The notes under the pieces were generated by a model that searched no databases, was not told the origin of the DNA, and saw only the letters and a list, made by a program, of their open reading frames with translations. Shown piece by piece: positions 22,196 through 30,225 of a stretch of DNA of 40,155 bases (the first letter of the stretch is position 1; every line of letters starts with the position of its first letter). Source of the DNA: an uncultured Caryophanales bacterium (GTDB taxonomy: Bacteria > Bacillota_I > Bacilli_A > RF39 > UBA660); contig CAMUMB010000007.1 in NCBI GenBank assembly GCA_947089915.1, forward strand, positions 1 through 40,155, read 5' to 3'. The position numbers were made by a program, and so were the translations under genes.

Positions 22196-25144
22196 ATGTA
22201 TTTAAAAAAGATGATTGCAAGCGGATTCAAATCGTTCGCAGATAAAATAACCATTGATTTTACTAAAGGAATTACAGGAATTGTCGGACCAAATGGGTCT
22301 GGAAAGAGTAATGTAGTGGATGCTGTTAGATGGGTACTTGGAGAACAATCTGTCAAATCTCTTAGAGGAGATGGCAATATGACAGATGTTATTTTCTCTG
22401 GAAGTAAGTCAAGAAATGCCTTAAATGTGGCTTCAGTAACTTTAGTTTTTGATAATACGGACCACTATCTTCCAATCCAGTTTGATGAAGTATCCATTCA
22501 AAGAAGAGTTTATAAAGATGGTGCCAATGAGTATGCCATTAACAATGAAAAATGTAGACTCAAAGATATAGTTGATATTTTGCTTGATAGTGGTATGGCA
22601 AAAGAAAGTTTCAATATCATTTCGCAGGGAAAAATTGAAGAAATTATCAGTAGTAAACCAACTGATCGTAGGGTTATTTTTGAAGAAGCAGCCCAAGTTT
22701 TAAAATATCGAAGAAGAAAAGAAGAGGCACTTCGTAAACTAGAACGTACACATGAGAATATGACTCGCGTGGATGATATTTTACACGAATTAGAAGAACA
22801 AGTAGAACCTTTAAAAAAACAACATGATGAGGCGATTGTTTACCAAGAAAAAATGGCTGAACTAGAAAAAGTAGAAGTTGCTGTAACCGTAAAGGATATT
22901 ACCGACATGAATTTTGTTTATCAAAATAACAAGAAAAGAATTGCGGATTTAAATGAAGAACTTTTGCGAATTACAACTGGCAATAGTACAAATGAAGCAA
23001 AAATTGAAGAATATAAAATTAAAATTCAAAAATTAGATGAGGAAATTTCTAATAGTACAAAAGAATTATTAGAAAAAACAACCCAAGTGGAAAAAAAGAG
23101 TAGTGAGAAAAATATTCTATTAGAACGTAAAAAATATGAAGTAGAAGATCAAAAATTACATGAAAACCTATTACAATTAAAAGAACAACAATTGAAACTA
23201 GAAAGTGATATTCATACATTAGAAGCAGAAATTGCATCTTATGAAAGTGAAATGAAGACAAAAGAAGCAGCTGTTCAATTGTTAGAACAAAATTATCATA
23301 AGCATAAAGAGAGTAGAGAACAAATTGAAAAGAAATTAACAGGATTATTACGGGAAAAATCTACTTTAGAATATACCATTCGTCATTTACAAGAAAGTAT
23401 CGATAGTGGAAGTACACTTCCTTATGCCGTTCGTTCTATTCTAGAATCTCCTAAGTTACATGGAATTCATAATGCAATTGGAAATTTAATTGAAGTAGAA
23501 GAAATGTATGCAACTGCGATTACAACCTCTTTGGGGTATGCGACTACTTATTTAGTGGTTGATGACGAACAGGTTGCAAAAGAAGCAATTATTTATTTAA
23601 AGCAAAACAATATTGGAAGAGCAACTTTCTTCCCCATTTCTATCATTGCATCAAAAGAAGTAGATTCTAGTACATTACAAATATTAAAAGGACAAGCAGG
23701 TTTTATTGGAATTGCCTCTGATTTAATAAAGTATGATCCTACATATGATTCCATTATGAAAAATCAACTTGGAAATGTGATTGTTGCAGAAGATATTGAT
23801 GCTGCAACTTATATCAGTAAAAAAATGAATTATCGTTATAAGATTGTTACTTTAGATGGAGAACTGTTACACGTAGGTGGTTCTTTAACTGGTGGAAATG
23901 CAAAAAATACAAAGAGTGTTTTAACAGAAAAATATGAATTAGAAAGAGCATTACAACAACAAAATACTTTAGTAGAACAAATCAAAGCATTAGAAAATAA
24001 GATTAATGAGATGGATGAAAATAGCCGTTCTTTAGAAGATAAATTATATCTAGAAAATAAAGAATTTTTATCTGTAAAAGAGATTAAAGAACAAAAAACA
24101 AATTTATTACAAGAATTTCAAGGCCACTTATTACAGATTGAACAAGAAATTCGTGGGACCAATCATTTATTAGATGGCAGTTTGAGTAAAGAAGAGGAAA
24201 CAGTACTTGCTTCCTATTATCAAGCTGTAGAAGAAATGAAAAAAGAAGAGCTTCATTTACACGAATTACAAAATCAAAAAGAGGGCTTTTCTACAGATTT
24301 AAAAGATTTTGAATTCTCACTTCGTCAAGAAAATAGTGCTTTCTATAACAAGAATAAAGAATTAAAAGAACTTGAAATTGAAGTCAATCGAATGGATGTT
24401 AAATTAGATCATTTACTATCAAAATTGAACGAGACTTATAGTATGACTTATGAAAAAGCGACTACATTATATACACTTGATTGTGATGTAGAGGAAGCAA
24501 GAGAACAAGTAAGTACCTTAAAACGTATCATTCGTGATTTAGGAACGGTTAATTTAGGCGCAATTGAGGAATATGAGCGTGTGAATGAACGATATACATT
24601 TCTAAATCATCAAAGAGAAGACTTGACGAAAGCAGAAGATACCTTATTAGAAATCATTCAGGAAATGGATTCGGTTATGGAAACAGAATTTGCAAAAACA
24701 TTCCAAACCATTAATGAAAATTTTTCTAAAACATTCCAAGAATTATTTAAAGGTGGAACCGCTTCTTTGAAACTGACAGATCCAGATAATTTACTAGAGA
24801 CTGGAATTGAAATTGTCGCATCCCCACCAGGTAAGAAATTAACGAGTATTTCTTTATTATCTGGAGGAGAAAAAACATTTACGGCAATTAGTTTATTGTT
24901 TGCAATTTTAAAATCAAGACCAGTACCTTTTTGTATTTTGGATGAGGTAGAAGCTGCCTTAGACGAAGTCAATGTGGATAGTTTTGGTGAATATTTAATG
25001 CATTTGAAGGATAAAACACAATTTATCTTAATTACGCATAAAAAAAGAACAATGGAATATGCAGATGTTCTTTATGGAATTACAATGCAGGAGTCTGGTG
25101 TTAGTAAACTTGTTAGCGTAAAACTAGAAGAAATCCAAAAGTGA
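22196..25144 (+). CDS. smc: Chromosome partition protein SMC (short-armed)
   Basis: A 982-residue condensin ATPase that compacts and separates chromosomes as a dimer with ScpA/ScpB. The N-terminal head has GPNGSGKS at residues 31-38 and the Q-loop region ISQGKIEEIISSKP. Two coiled-coil arms flank a hinge (about 405-565, including LGNVIVAEDIDAA and HVGGSLTGGN). The C-terminal head has the signature LLSGGEKTF and Walker B CILDEVEAALD. All domains are present, so the shortfall against about 1180 residues in Bacillus lies in the arms, as in Mollicutes SMC. I prefer ATG 22196, 6 nt after GGTGA, over ATG 22184. scpA and scpB are not adjacent. Confidence 0.95.
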   Translation: MYLKKMIASGFKSFADKITIDFTKGITGIVGPNGSGKSNVVDAVRWVLGEQSVKSLRGDGNMTDVIFSGSKSRNALNVASVTLVFDNTDHYLPIQFDEVSIQRRVYKDGANEYAINNEKCRLKDIVDILLDSGMAKESFNIISQGKIEEIISSKPTDRRVIFEEAAQVLKYRRRKEEALRKLERTHENMTRVDDILHELEEQVEPLKKQHDEAIVYQEKMAELEKVEVAVTVKDITDMNFVYQNNKKRIADLNEELLRITTGNSTNEAKIEEYKIKIQKLDEEISNSTKELLEKTTQVEKKSSEKNILLERKKYEVEDQKLHENLLQLKEQQLKLESDIHTLEAEIASYESEMKTKEAAVQLLEQNYHKHKESREQIEKKLTGLLREKSTLEYTIRHLQESIDSGSTLPYAVRSILESPKLHGIHNAIGNLIEVEEMYATAITTSLGYATTYLVVDDEQVAKEAIIYLKQNNIGRATFFPISIIASKEVDSSTLQILKGQAGFIGIASDLIKYDPTYDSIMKNQLGNVIVAEDIDAATYISKKMNYRYKIVTLDGELLHVGGSLTGGNAKNTKSVLTEKYELERALQQQNTLVEQIKALENKINEMDENSRSLEDKLYLENKEFLSVKEIKEQKTNLLQEFQGHLLQIEQEIRGTNHLLDGSLSKEEETVLASYYQAVEEMKKEELHLHELQNQKEGFSTDLKDFEFSLRQENSAFYNKNKELKELEIEVNRMDVKLDHLLSKLNETYSMTYEKATTLYTLDCDVEEAREQVSTLKRIIRDLGTVNLGAIEEYERVNERYTFLNHQREDLTKAEDTLLEIIQEMDSVMETEFAKTFQTINENFSKTFQELFKGGTASLKLTDPDNLLETGIEIVASPPGKKLTSISLLSGGEKTFTAISLLFAILKSRPVPFCILDEVEAALDEVNVDSFGEYLMHLKDKTQFILITHKKRTMEYADVLYGITMQESGVSKLVSVKLEEIQK

Positions 25145-25217
25145 AATCTGTGTGAAAATATTGTCAAATATTGAATATTTAGTTAATCCATGTTAGACTG
25201 TTAAAGGAGGTTATTGT

Positions 25218-25748
25218 ATGAAAGATAAAAATGTAGATTATAGTAGCATACTAAATAAAATTGTATATTGCTTATATGTTGTAATTGCGCTACTTATTTT
25301 AAATAGTATCTTACTGACTGTATCTATTGGAACCAAAGGAACAACAAATACAAATAATAGTAATAATGAGCAAGAGGAATTACCTTATGATGTAAGCCAG
25401 TTTACGGAAATGACAACTGACCAAGCAATGGTGGCAATTGAGGCAGGTGGAATTCAAGTATTCTATATTGGACATTCTAGCTGTGGTTTCTGTAGAAGAT
25501 ATGTTCCAGTGTTACAAGAGGCCCAAAAGGCATATGGTTTTAAAACACTTTATATTGATACCGATAAGTTAACGAGTGCAGATGTTGAAAAATGGAGTGC
25601 ATTAGATGACTATGTAAAAGAAAGCTTTGGTTATACACCTCTAACTGTTATTACCAAAGATGGTCAATATCTAGATGGGCAACTTGGATATATGGACTAT
25701 AATGCATTAAAAGCCCTTTTAGAAAAAAATGGATTTCAAGCAAAATAA
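25218..25748 (+). CDS. Membrane-anchored thioredoxin-like protein
   Basis: A 176-residue protein with one N-terminal membrane helix (about residues 12-36), a polar linker rich in Asn and Glu, and a thioredoxin-fold domain. The redox motif is CGFC within IGHSSCGFCRRY; the cis-Pro loop is YTPLTVI; an ID(T)D strand precedes it. It would act outside the cytoplasm in thiol-disulfide exchange or reduction, but the partner is unknown. Start ATG follows AAAGGAGGTTATT. It has its own terminator and appears monocistronic. Confidence 0.8.
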   Translation: MKDKNVDYSSILNKIVYCLYVVIALLILNSILLTVSIGTKGTTNTNNSNNEQEELPYDVSQFTEMTTDQAMVAIEAGGIQVFYIGHSSCGFCRRYVPVLQEAQKAYGFKTLYIDTDKLTSADVEKWSALDDYVKESFGYTPLTVITKDGQYLDGQLGYMDYNALKALLEKNGFQAK

Positions 25749-25770
25749 GAGTAAAAGCTCTTATTTTTTT
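25743..25770 (+). terminator. Terminator after the thioredoxin-like gene
   Basis: AAATAAGAG pairs with CTCTTATTT over a short loop, followed by T. Confidence 0.8.
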
Positions 25771-25826
25771 GATGTATTAAAAGGAAATTGAGAAAAAACT
25801 TACTATGTTAATAGTGAGGTGATCAT

Positions 25827-26684
25827 TTGAAAAAATTTTATAATGGATGTTATGACATCATATTTAAAACAGTTATCTGTGATGAGAATAATCCTCATAT
25901 GCTAAAAACCTTCCTAGAACATATTCTGAAAATAGAAATAGATGAAATAGAGTTTCTACAGAATGAACTGAGTGTAAGTGATGTGAATGAACGAAAGAAA
26001 ACAGTAGACTTACTTGTGAGAACAAAGGATAGATACATTCATATTGAGTTAAATCAAAGCCATAAAGGTTATCTCCATATTCGGAATTTCTGTTTCTTTA
26101 CCAATCTATATTCCAAAAATACATGAAAAGGAAAAGAATTTGATTTAACAAGTGAATTTGTGCATATTGATTTATCCTATGGTAAAAAAGATGAGTTAGA
26201 AAAAAGAACCTATTATGTAATGGATAAAGATGGCTATTTGTATATAGAAAATATGAAAATCATAGAGTACAATATGGACAGGATAACCGATTTTTGGTAT
26301 TCTAAAAACAAAGAGAAGATAGAAGAATACAAATATCTTATTATGTTAGGACTTGATAGAATATCACTCAATGAAATAGCCAAAGGAGACAAATATATGG
26401 AAGAATATACAAAGAAAGTAGAAGAATTGAATGATAGAGATGCATTTACCAGTTGGATTACCCCAGAAGAAGATGTAGAGATGATACTCAACACGGAAAA
26501 GCACATTTCTTATGATGAGGGACACACTGTTGGATATGGAGAAGGAAAGAGTGAAGGAATCGATATTGGATTAGAACAGGGAAAATTAAACGAGAAATTA
26601 GAAATTACTAGAAACATGTTAAAGAAAAATATCGATATTTCAATGATTTCTGAAATAATATGTTTTACGAAAGAGCAGATATAA
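25827..26684 (+). pseudogene. Rpn family nuclease/transposase, interrupted by a nonsense codon
   Basis: A second copy of the gene at 5521-6390, with the same TTG start and the same 40-bp upstream segment. Codon 100 is TGA (26124-26126) where the intact copy has AGA, so only 99 residues would be made, enough to include the candidate nuclease Asp and Glu but not the rest of the domain. The frame remains open for the remaining 174 codons after the stop, which indicates a recent event. The first 300 nt differ from the other copy at about 36 positions; the 335 nt just after codon 100 are identical; the Gly-rich 3' end differs again. Confidence 0.85.
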
Positions 26685-26794
26685 GAGATAAAATAATTTT
26701 TTTGATGTACAAGAATTGAATTGTATCGCCATTTTGTGTTTTGCAAAATCAGAAAACTATGATACACTAGTAAAAGCAGAAAATGGTGATGAAA

Positions 26795-28390
26795 ATGTTA
26801 AAAGTAAATGATGTGAGTTTAAGATTTCAAACACGAGTGTTGTTTGATCATGTAAACCTAGAATTTAAAGATGATAATTGTTATGGAATTATTGGCGCGA
26901 ATGGTGCAGGGAAATCTACTTTTTTAAAGATACTTAGTGGTGAGATTGAATCTACAAAAGGTGAAGTCATGATTGGAAAAGGAGAAAGAATCTCTGTTTT
27001 AAGACAAAATCATAATGAATTCGATGAATATGGTGTTCTAGAGACTGTTATTATGGGGGATGCTGAACTGTACCAAATTATGAAAGAAAAAGAGGCTATC
27101 TATATGAAGCCTGATTTTTCGATGGAAGATGGGATGCGTGCAGCGGAATTAGAAGCAAAATTTGAAGAGAAAAATGGTTGGCAAGCAGAAAGTGATGCAG
27201 CTGTTTTATTGGTAGGATTAGGTCTTTCAAATGCATTACATGAGAAAAAAATGAGTGAATTAGAAGATAGGGACAAGGTAAAAGTTTTACTAGCACGTGC
27301 CTTATTTGGAAACCCAGATATACTACTTTTGGATGAACCAACGAATGGTTTAGATGAGATAAGTATTTTATGGCTAGAAGAATTTTTAATTAATTTTAAG
27401 AATACTGTTTTGGTAGTATCCCATGATCGTCATTTTTTGAATAAAGTATGTACCCATATGTTGGATATTGATTTTGAAAAAATTACTTTATTTGTTGGAA
27501 ATTATGATTTTTGGTATCAATCTAGCCAATTGATTCAAAAACAAATGCGTGATTCCAATAAAAGAAAAGAAGAAAAAATCAAAGAATTAGAAGATTTTAT
27601 TCGTCGTTTTAGTGCGAATGCATCCAAATCAAAGCAAGCAACTTCTCGTAAAAAATCATTAGAGAAAATTGTATTAGAAGATATCAAACCTTCTAGTAGA
27701 AAATATCCTTATATGCAGTTTGAATTAGAAAGGCCCCTTGGAAAAGAAGTTATTACATTAGAAAAAATCAATTATAGTATGGATGGGGAACCTATTCTAC
27801 AAAACTTAAATTTAACCATACGTCCTAATGATAAGATTGCATTAATTGGTAATAACGAGATGGCAAAAACAGCCCTACTCAAGATTTTAGCAGGAGAATT
27901 AAAACCAGATAGTGGGACGATTAAAATTGGGTCTAGTGTAAAAGTCTCTTATTTTGCCAAAAATCATGATGCTTATTTTGAGGATCCTGTATCTTTAATT
28001 GAATGGTTACAAAATTATTCTGAGGTAAAGGATGAGAGTTTTGTAAGAGGATTTTTAGGGAGAATGTTATTTTCTGGTGAAGAATCCTTAAAGAGAGTTA
28101 CTGTTTTATCAGGAGGAGAAAAGGTAAGGGCAATGTTTTCTAAAATTATGCTAGAAAAAGGGAATGTTTTATTATTAGATGAGCCAACCAATCACTTGGA
28201 TATTGAATCAATTACTGCTTTAAATGAGGGATTAGATAAGTATAGGGGTGCTTTGGTATATGCGACTTTTGATCAGGAACTCATTCAAAGTATCAGCAAT
28301 CGTTTGATTGAAATTTTTGAAGATGGAACGATTCGTGATAAACAAATATCTTACGAAGAATATTTACAAAAATATAGTAGCGCGAACTAA
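26795..28390 (+). CDS. ABC-F family ATPase (YbiT-like)
   Basis: A 531-residue protein with two ABC cassettes and no membrane domain; ABC-F proteins act on the ribosome. Cassette 1 has Walker A GANGAGKS (34-41), a degenerate signature (LEDRDK), Walker B ILLLDEPTNGLD and the H-switch SHDRHF. The linker contains RRFSANASKSKQATSRKK, very like YbiT. Cassette 2 keeps LSGGEKVR and LLLDEPTNHLD, but its Walker A reads GNNEMAKT (352-359, Ala for Gly) and its H-switch His is Phe492. The degenerate first signature is normal for YbiT; the altered cassette 2 is not. Start ATG follows GGTGAT by 4 nt. Confidence 0.9.
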   Translation: MLKVNDVSLRFQTRVLFDHVNLEFKDDNCYGIIGANGAGKSTFLKILSGEIESTKGEVMIGKGERISVLRQNHNEFDEYGVLETVIMGDAELYQIMKEKEAIYMKPDFSMEDGMRAAELEAKFEEKNGWQAESDAAVLLVGLGLSNALHEKKMSELEDRDKVKVLLARALFGNPDILLLDEPTNGLDEISILWLEEFLINFKNTVLVVSHDRHFLNKVCTHMLDIDFEKITLFVGNYDFWYQSSQLIQKQMRDSNKRKEEKIKELEDFIRRFSANASKSKQATSRKKSLEKIVLEDIKPSSRKYPYMQFELERPLGKEVITLEKINYSMDGEPILQNLNLTIRPNDKIALIGNNEMAKTALLKILAGELKPDSGTIKIGSSVKVSYFAKNHDAYFEDPVSLIEWLQNYSEVKDESFVRGFLGRMLFSGEESLKRVTVLSGGEKVRAMFSKIMLEKGNVLLLDEPTNHLDIESITALNEGLDKYRGALVYATFDQELIQSISNRLIEIFEDGTIRDKQISYEEYLQKYSSAN

Positions 28391-28407
28391 GTTTACGCTT
28401 TTTTGTA

Positions 28408-28434
28408 GACAATTTATTGTAATTCCATAGAATA
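28408..28434 (+). promoter_or_regulatory. Candidate sigma-K (late mother-cell) promoter
   Basis: GACA at 28408-28411 and CATAGAATA at 28426-28434, 15 nt after the AC. This fits the sigma-K pattern AC-N15/17-CATANNNTA. It lies about 20 nt before the start of the Gly/Phe/Pro-rich gene. Confidence 0.45.
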
Positions 28435-28454
28435 AGATAAAGGGGGGTTCATGT

Positions 28455-28658
28455 ATGAATGGTAGAGTGAATTACCGTCCTGGATTTCGACCAGGTTTTG
28501 GAAGGCCAGGCTTTGGTAGACCTGGATTCGGGCGACCTATTAACAATGGATTTGGCTTTGGGATTCCATTTTTGCTTGGGGCAGCAACTGCGACGGCATT
28601 AACACCATATTTTTATAGACCATATCCTTATTATGGTTATCCAGTATATTATTATTAA
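28455..28658 (+). CDS. Small Gly/Phe/Pro/Arg-rich protein, probable spore coat type
   Basis: A 67-residue protein of low complexity. It starts with tandem GFGRPGFGRP repeats (about residues 9-30), has a short hydrophobic stretch (GIPFLLGAATATALTP, about 36-51) and ends in Tyr/Pro-rich sequence. Such composition is common among late spore-coat and outer-layer proteins of Bacilli. The GGGGGG ribosome-binding site, a sigma-K-like promoter and a terminator surround it. No homologue can be named from sequence alone; the spore link is inference from composition and promoter. Confidence 0.7.
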   Translation: MNGRVNYRPGFRPGFGRPGFGRPGFGRPINNGFGFGIPFLLGAATATALTPYFYRPYPYYGYPVYYY

Positions 28659-28659
28659 G

Positions 28660-28685
28660 AAAAGACACTGTATAAAGTGTCTTTT
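28660..28685. terminator. Bidirectional terminator
   Basis: AAAAGACACT pairs with AGTGTCTTTT over a 6-nt loop. It serves the coat-like gene on plus and the small membrane peptide on minus, whose stop codon lies at its edge. Confidence 0.85.
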
Positions 28686-28764
28686 ATGCATAGTAATAGA
28701 TGAGAAACGAGCAAATACAAGCAAGAAGAATGAGTAAGATTACTTGAAATATTACTTTTTTCAT
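28684..28764 (-). CDS. 26-residue single-pass membrane peptide downstream of def
   Basis: A short gene with an excellent ribosome-binding site: AGGAGG begins inside the def stop codon (TAGGAGGATAT, then ATG). The peptide is Met-Lys-Lys, then about 18 hydrophobic residues including two Cys (LLACICSF), then three Tyr and Ala. The frame ends in a terminator. The coupling to def, the strong translation signal and the clean single-helix composition argue that it is expressed. Function unknown; small membrane peptides of this kind can regulate membrane enzymes or act in spores. Confidence 0.6.
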   Translation of the reverse strand: MKKVIFQVILLILLACICSFLIYYYA

Positions 28765-28772
28765 ATATCCTC

Positions 28773-29321
28773 CTATATCAGTCGAATTTCCTGTTCGGAG
28801 AAGAATGGTTTATTTTTATTGATATGATCAAAGAATAAAATCCCATTTAAATGATCAATTTCATGTTGAAAAGCGATAGACAAGTCTTCTCTTGCTCTTA
28901 CACGAATTAAATTACCATCCTCATCATATCCTTCTACAGTAACACGTGCATATCTTGGAACATGTCCTTCTACTTCTCTATTCACACTTAGACATCCTTC
29001 ACCTGCATCTGCCGCAATGATTTCGGTAGAATTGCTTACAATAACAGGATTAATCACAACATAGTTATCAAATTTTCCTTCTTCATATTCCTCTACAATT
29101 ACAATAATCCGCTTGTTGATTCCAAGTTGCGGAAAAGCAAGTCCCATACCAGGACGCAAATTATATTTTTCTGCTTTTTCCTCGATTTGACTAAAGGTTA
29201 AGTGATCAATCATTTGTTGAATTAGTTTTTTTTCCTCTTTACTAAGTGGGAAGGTTGCATCTTTACTAACTGCACGTAAGCGCTTGTCTTTTTCATCTAA
29301 TATATCTAAGGGTTTAAACAT
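28773..29321 (-). CDS. def: Peptide deformylase
   Basis: A 182-residue metalloenzyme that removes the formyl group from nascent proteins. Motif 1 reads GMGLAFPQLG (Phe where Ala is usual), motif 2 EGCLSV with the Cys metal ligand, and motif 3 QHEIDHLNG with both His ligands and the catalytic Glu. Insertions between motifs fit the type 2 (Gram-positive) form. I take ATG 29321, preceded by GGAG at 8-nt spacing; a GTG at 29342 is possible but lacks a ribosome-binding site. The stop overlaps the signal for a 26-residue membrane peptide. Confidence 0.95.
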   Translation of the reverse strand: MFKPLDILDEKDKRLRAVSKDATFPLSKEEKKLIQQMIDHLTFSQIEEKAEKYNLRPGMGLAFPQLGINKRIIVIVEEYEEGKFDNYVVINPVIVSNSTEIIAADAGEGCLSVNREVEGHVPRYARVTVEGYDEDGNLIRVRAREDLSIAFQHEIDHLNGILFFDHINKNKPFFSEQEIRLI

Positions 29322-29387
29322 ACCTATCAACTCCGTTTGCACTTATTTTAGCACAAATATTTGAATTTAAAAAGTACAAATTTGAAA

Positions 29388-29417
29388 TCTAAAAGAAAAA
29401 GAAGAGAAATCTCTTCC
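29388..29417 (-). terminator. Terminator after the YjcZ-like gene
   Basis: On the minus strand GAAGAGA pairs with TCTCTTC over a 2-nt loop, followed by TTTTTCTTTT. Confidence 0.75.
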
Positions 29418-29422
29418 TTATA

Positions 29423-29617
29423 TTAGTTACCCCAAGCTCTAGCTCCGATGATGATAACTAATAAGATAAATAGAACTAGAATGATAGCAGCACCATATCC
29501 AGCACCGTATCCATATCCACCAGTAGGGTAGCTACCTCCACCACAGCATGGGTTTCCACAACCATACCCTTGGTAGGAACCCTTTAAAAGATTACAAACA
29601 TATAATAGGGCATACAT
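29423..29617 (-). CDS. YjcZ-like small spore protein
   Basis: The 64-residue frame has a Gly/Tyr/Cys-rich middle (GYGCGNPCCGGG, GGYGYGAGYGAA) and a C-terminal hydrophobic helix (AIILVLFILLVIIIGA). This is the layout of the YjcZ/YrrS-type sporulation peptides, usually 25-50 residues, and it supports a spore role. The N-terminal 13 residues are unusual, there is no ribosome-binding site before the only in-frame ATG (29617), and a 22-bp inverted repeat ends exactly at that ATG. The 5' end may have been replaced by an insertion, so the true start is uncertain. Confidence 0.65.
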   Translation of the reverse strand: MYALLYVCNLLKGSYQGYGCGNPCCGGGSYPTGGYGYGAGYGAAIILVLFILLVIIIGARAWGN

Positions 29618-29685
29618 ATTAAAATTAAAAAAGTAAAGGTTGATTTTTAATCATTTTATATAGCCTTTACTTTTTTAATTTTAAT
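29618..29685. repeat. 22-bp perfect inverted repeat
   Basis: Arm 29618-29639 is the exact reverse complement of 29664-29685, with a 24-nt loop. The arms are A+T-rich around a GTAAAGG core, and the left arm ends next to the ATG of the YjcZ-like gene. It could be a terminator-like hairpin or the remnant of a mobile sequence. Confidence 0.75.
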
Positions 29686-29804
29686 CATATAATATTTTGA
29701 AAACAAAAGAAAAAAAGAACTTTTTTGCTTTTGTTGTTACCTATCTTTCTATATTGTTATAAAATGTTAGCAATGATTTTCATTTAATGTGCATATATTT
29801 GGGG

Positions 29805-29838
29805 TGCATATAAAAGGGGTCATTCCCTTTTATATGCA
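29805..29838. repeat. 14-bp inverted repeat at the left of the element
   Basis: 29805-29818 pairs with 29825-29838 over the loop GTCATT. A competing 12-bp arm at 29786-29797 is also complementary to 29831-29842. No T run follows on either side, so it is not a simple terminator. Confidence 0.7.
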
Positions 29839-29842
29839 CATT

Positions 29843-29866
29843 GAAACAATGAGACAATGAGACAAT
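29843..29866 (+). repeat. Three tandem 8-bp repeats (iteron-like)
   Basis: GAAACAAT, GAGACAAT, GAGACAAT in direct tandem, directly beside the 14-bp inverted repeat. The arrangement of hairpin plus iterons is typical of a protein-binding origin or recombinase site. Confidence 0.6.
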
Positions 29867-29878
29867 TATAATCTCTTT

Positions 29879-30115
29879 TTAAAATTCTCTTGAAAGATAT
29901 TCTATAGAAATGATTTCATTTTCTTTATTAGTGAATTGAATATTGTAACCACAGATTTTAGCAAATTTGATTATAGTTTCAAAATCTGGTTGACTATTTC
30001 CTCTTTCATAACTAGAGATTGTTGTATCGGCTAAAGATAGTCTATCACCAATTTCTTTTTGTGACATACCCGCACTGATTCGCATATTTTTCAATACTAT
30101 TCCAATATTTACCAT
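29879..30115 (-). CDS. XRE-family HTH regulator (element repressor-like)
   Basis: A 78-residue Cro/cI-type DNA-binding protein. The HTH is clear: RISAGMSQKEIGDRLSLADTTISSYERG (about residues 12-39), followed by PDFETIIKFAKICG. It is little more than the HTH domain. It lies 3' of the second HTH gene on the same strand and probably helps control rep or recombinase expression. Start ATG follows TGGAGTGAT. Confidence 0.85.
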   Translation of the reverse strand: MVNIGIVLKNMRISAGMSQKEIGDRLSLADTTISSYERGNSQPDFETIIKFAKICGYNIQFTNKENEIISIEYLSREF

Positions 30116-30164
30116 GTTTTATCACTCCAAAGAAATTATTACAAATATTCTTCAAATAATCATA

Positions 30165-30187
30165 AAATCGCAAGAAACTTGCGATTT
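30165..30187 (-). terminator. Hairpin between the two HTH genes
   Basis: AAATCGCAAG pairs with CTTGCGATTT over AAA, a perfect 10-bp stem. On the minus strand a short T run follows, so it may end the upstream HTH transcript; it also overlaps a plus-strand -35 sequence and could be an operator. Confidence 0.5.
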
Positions 30188-30207
30188 ACATAAAACTATG
30201 GTATAAT
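30179..30207 (+). promoter_or_regulatory. Plus-strand promoter antisense to the HTH gene
   Basis: TTGCGA at 30179-30184, 17-nt spacer and TG-g-TATAAT ending at 30207. It points rightward, through the minus-strand HTH gene at 30226-30462, toward the small gene and rep. Confidence 0.5.
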
Positions 30208-30225
30208 CCGTTTTAGATTTATTAA

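Noticed and set aside
26100-26130. In-frame TGA in the second Rpn copy as a sign of UGA recoding (Mollicutes code)
   Set aside because: The intact copy has AGA (Arg) there, not TGG, and other genes (SDR, spoVAC, spoVAD, smc) use TGA as their stop. It is a nonsense mutation under the standard bacterial code.
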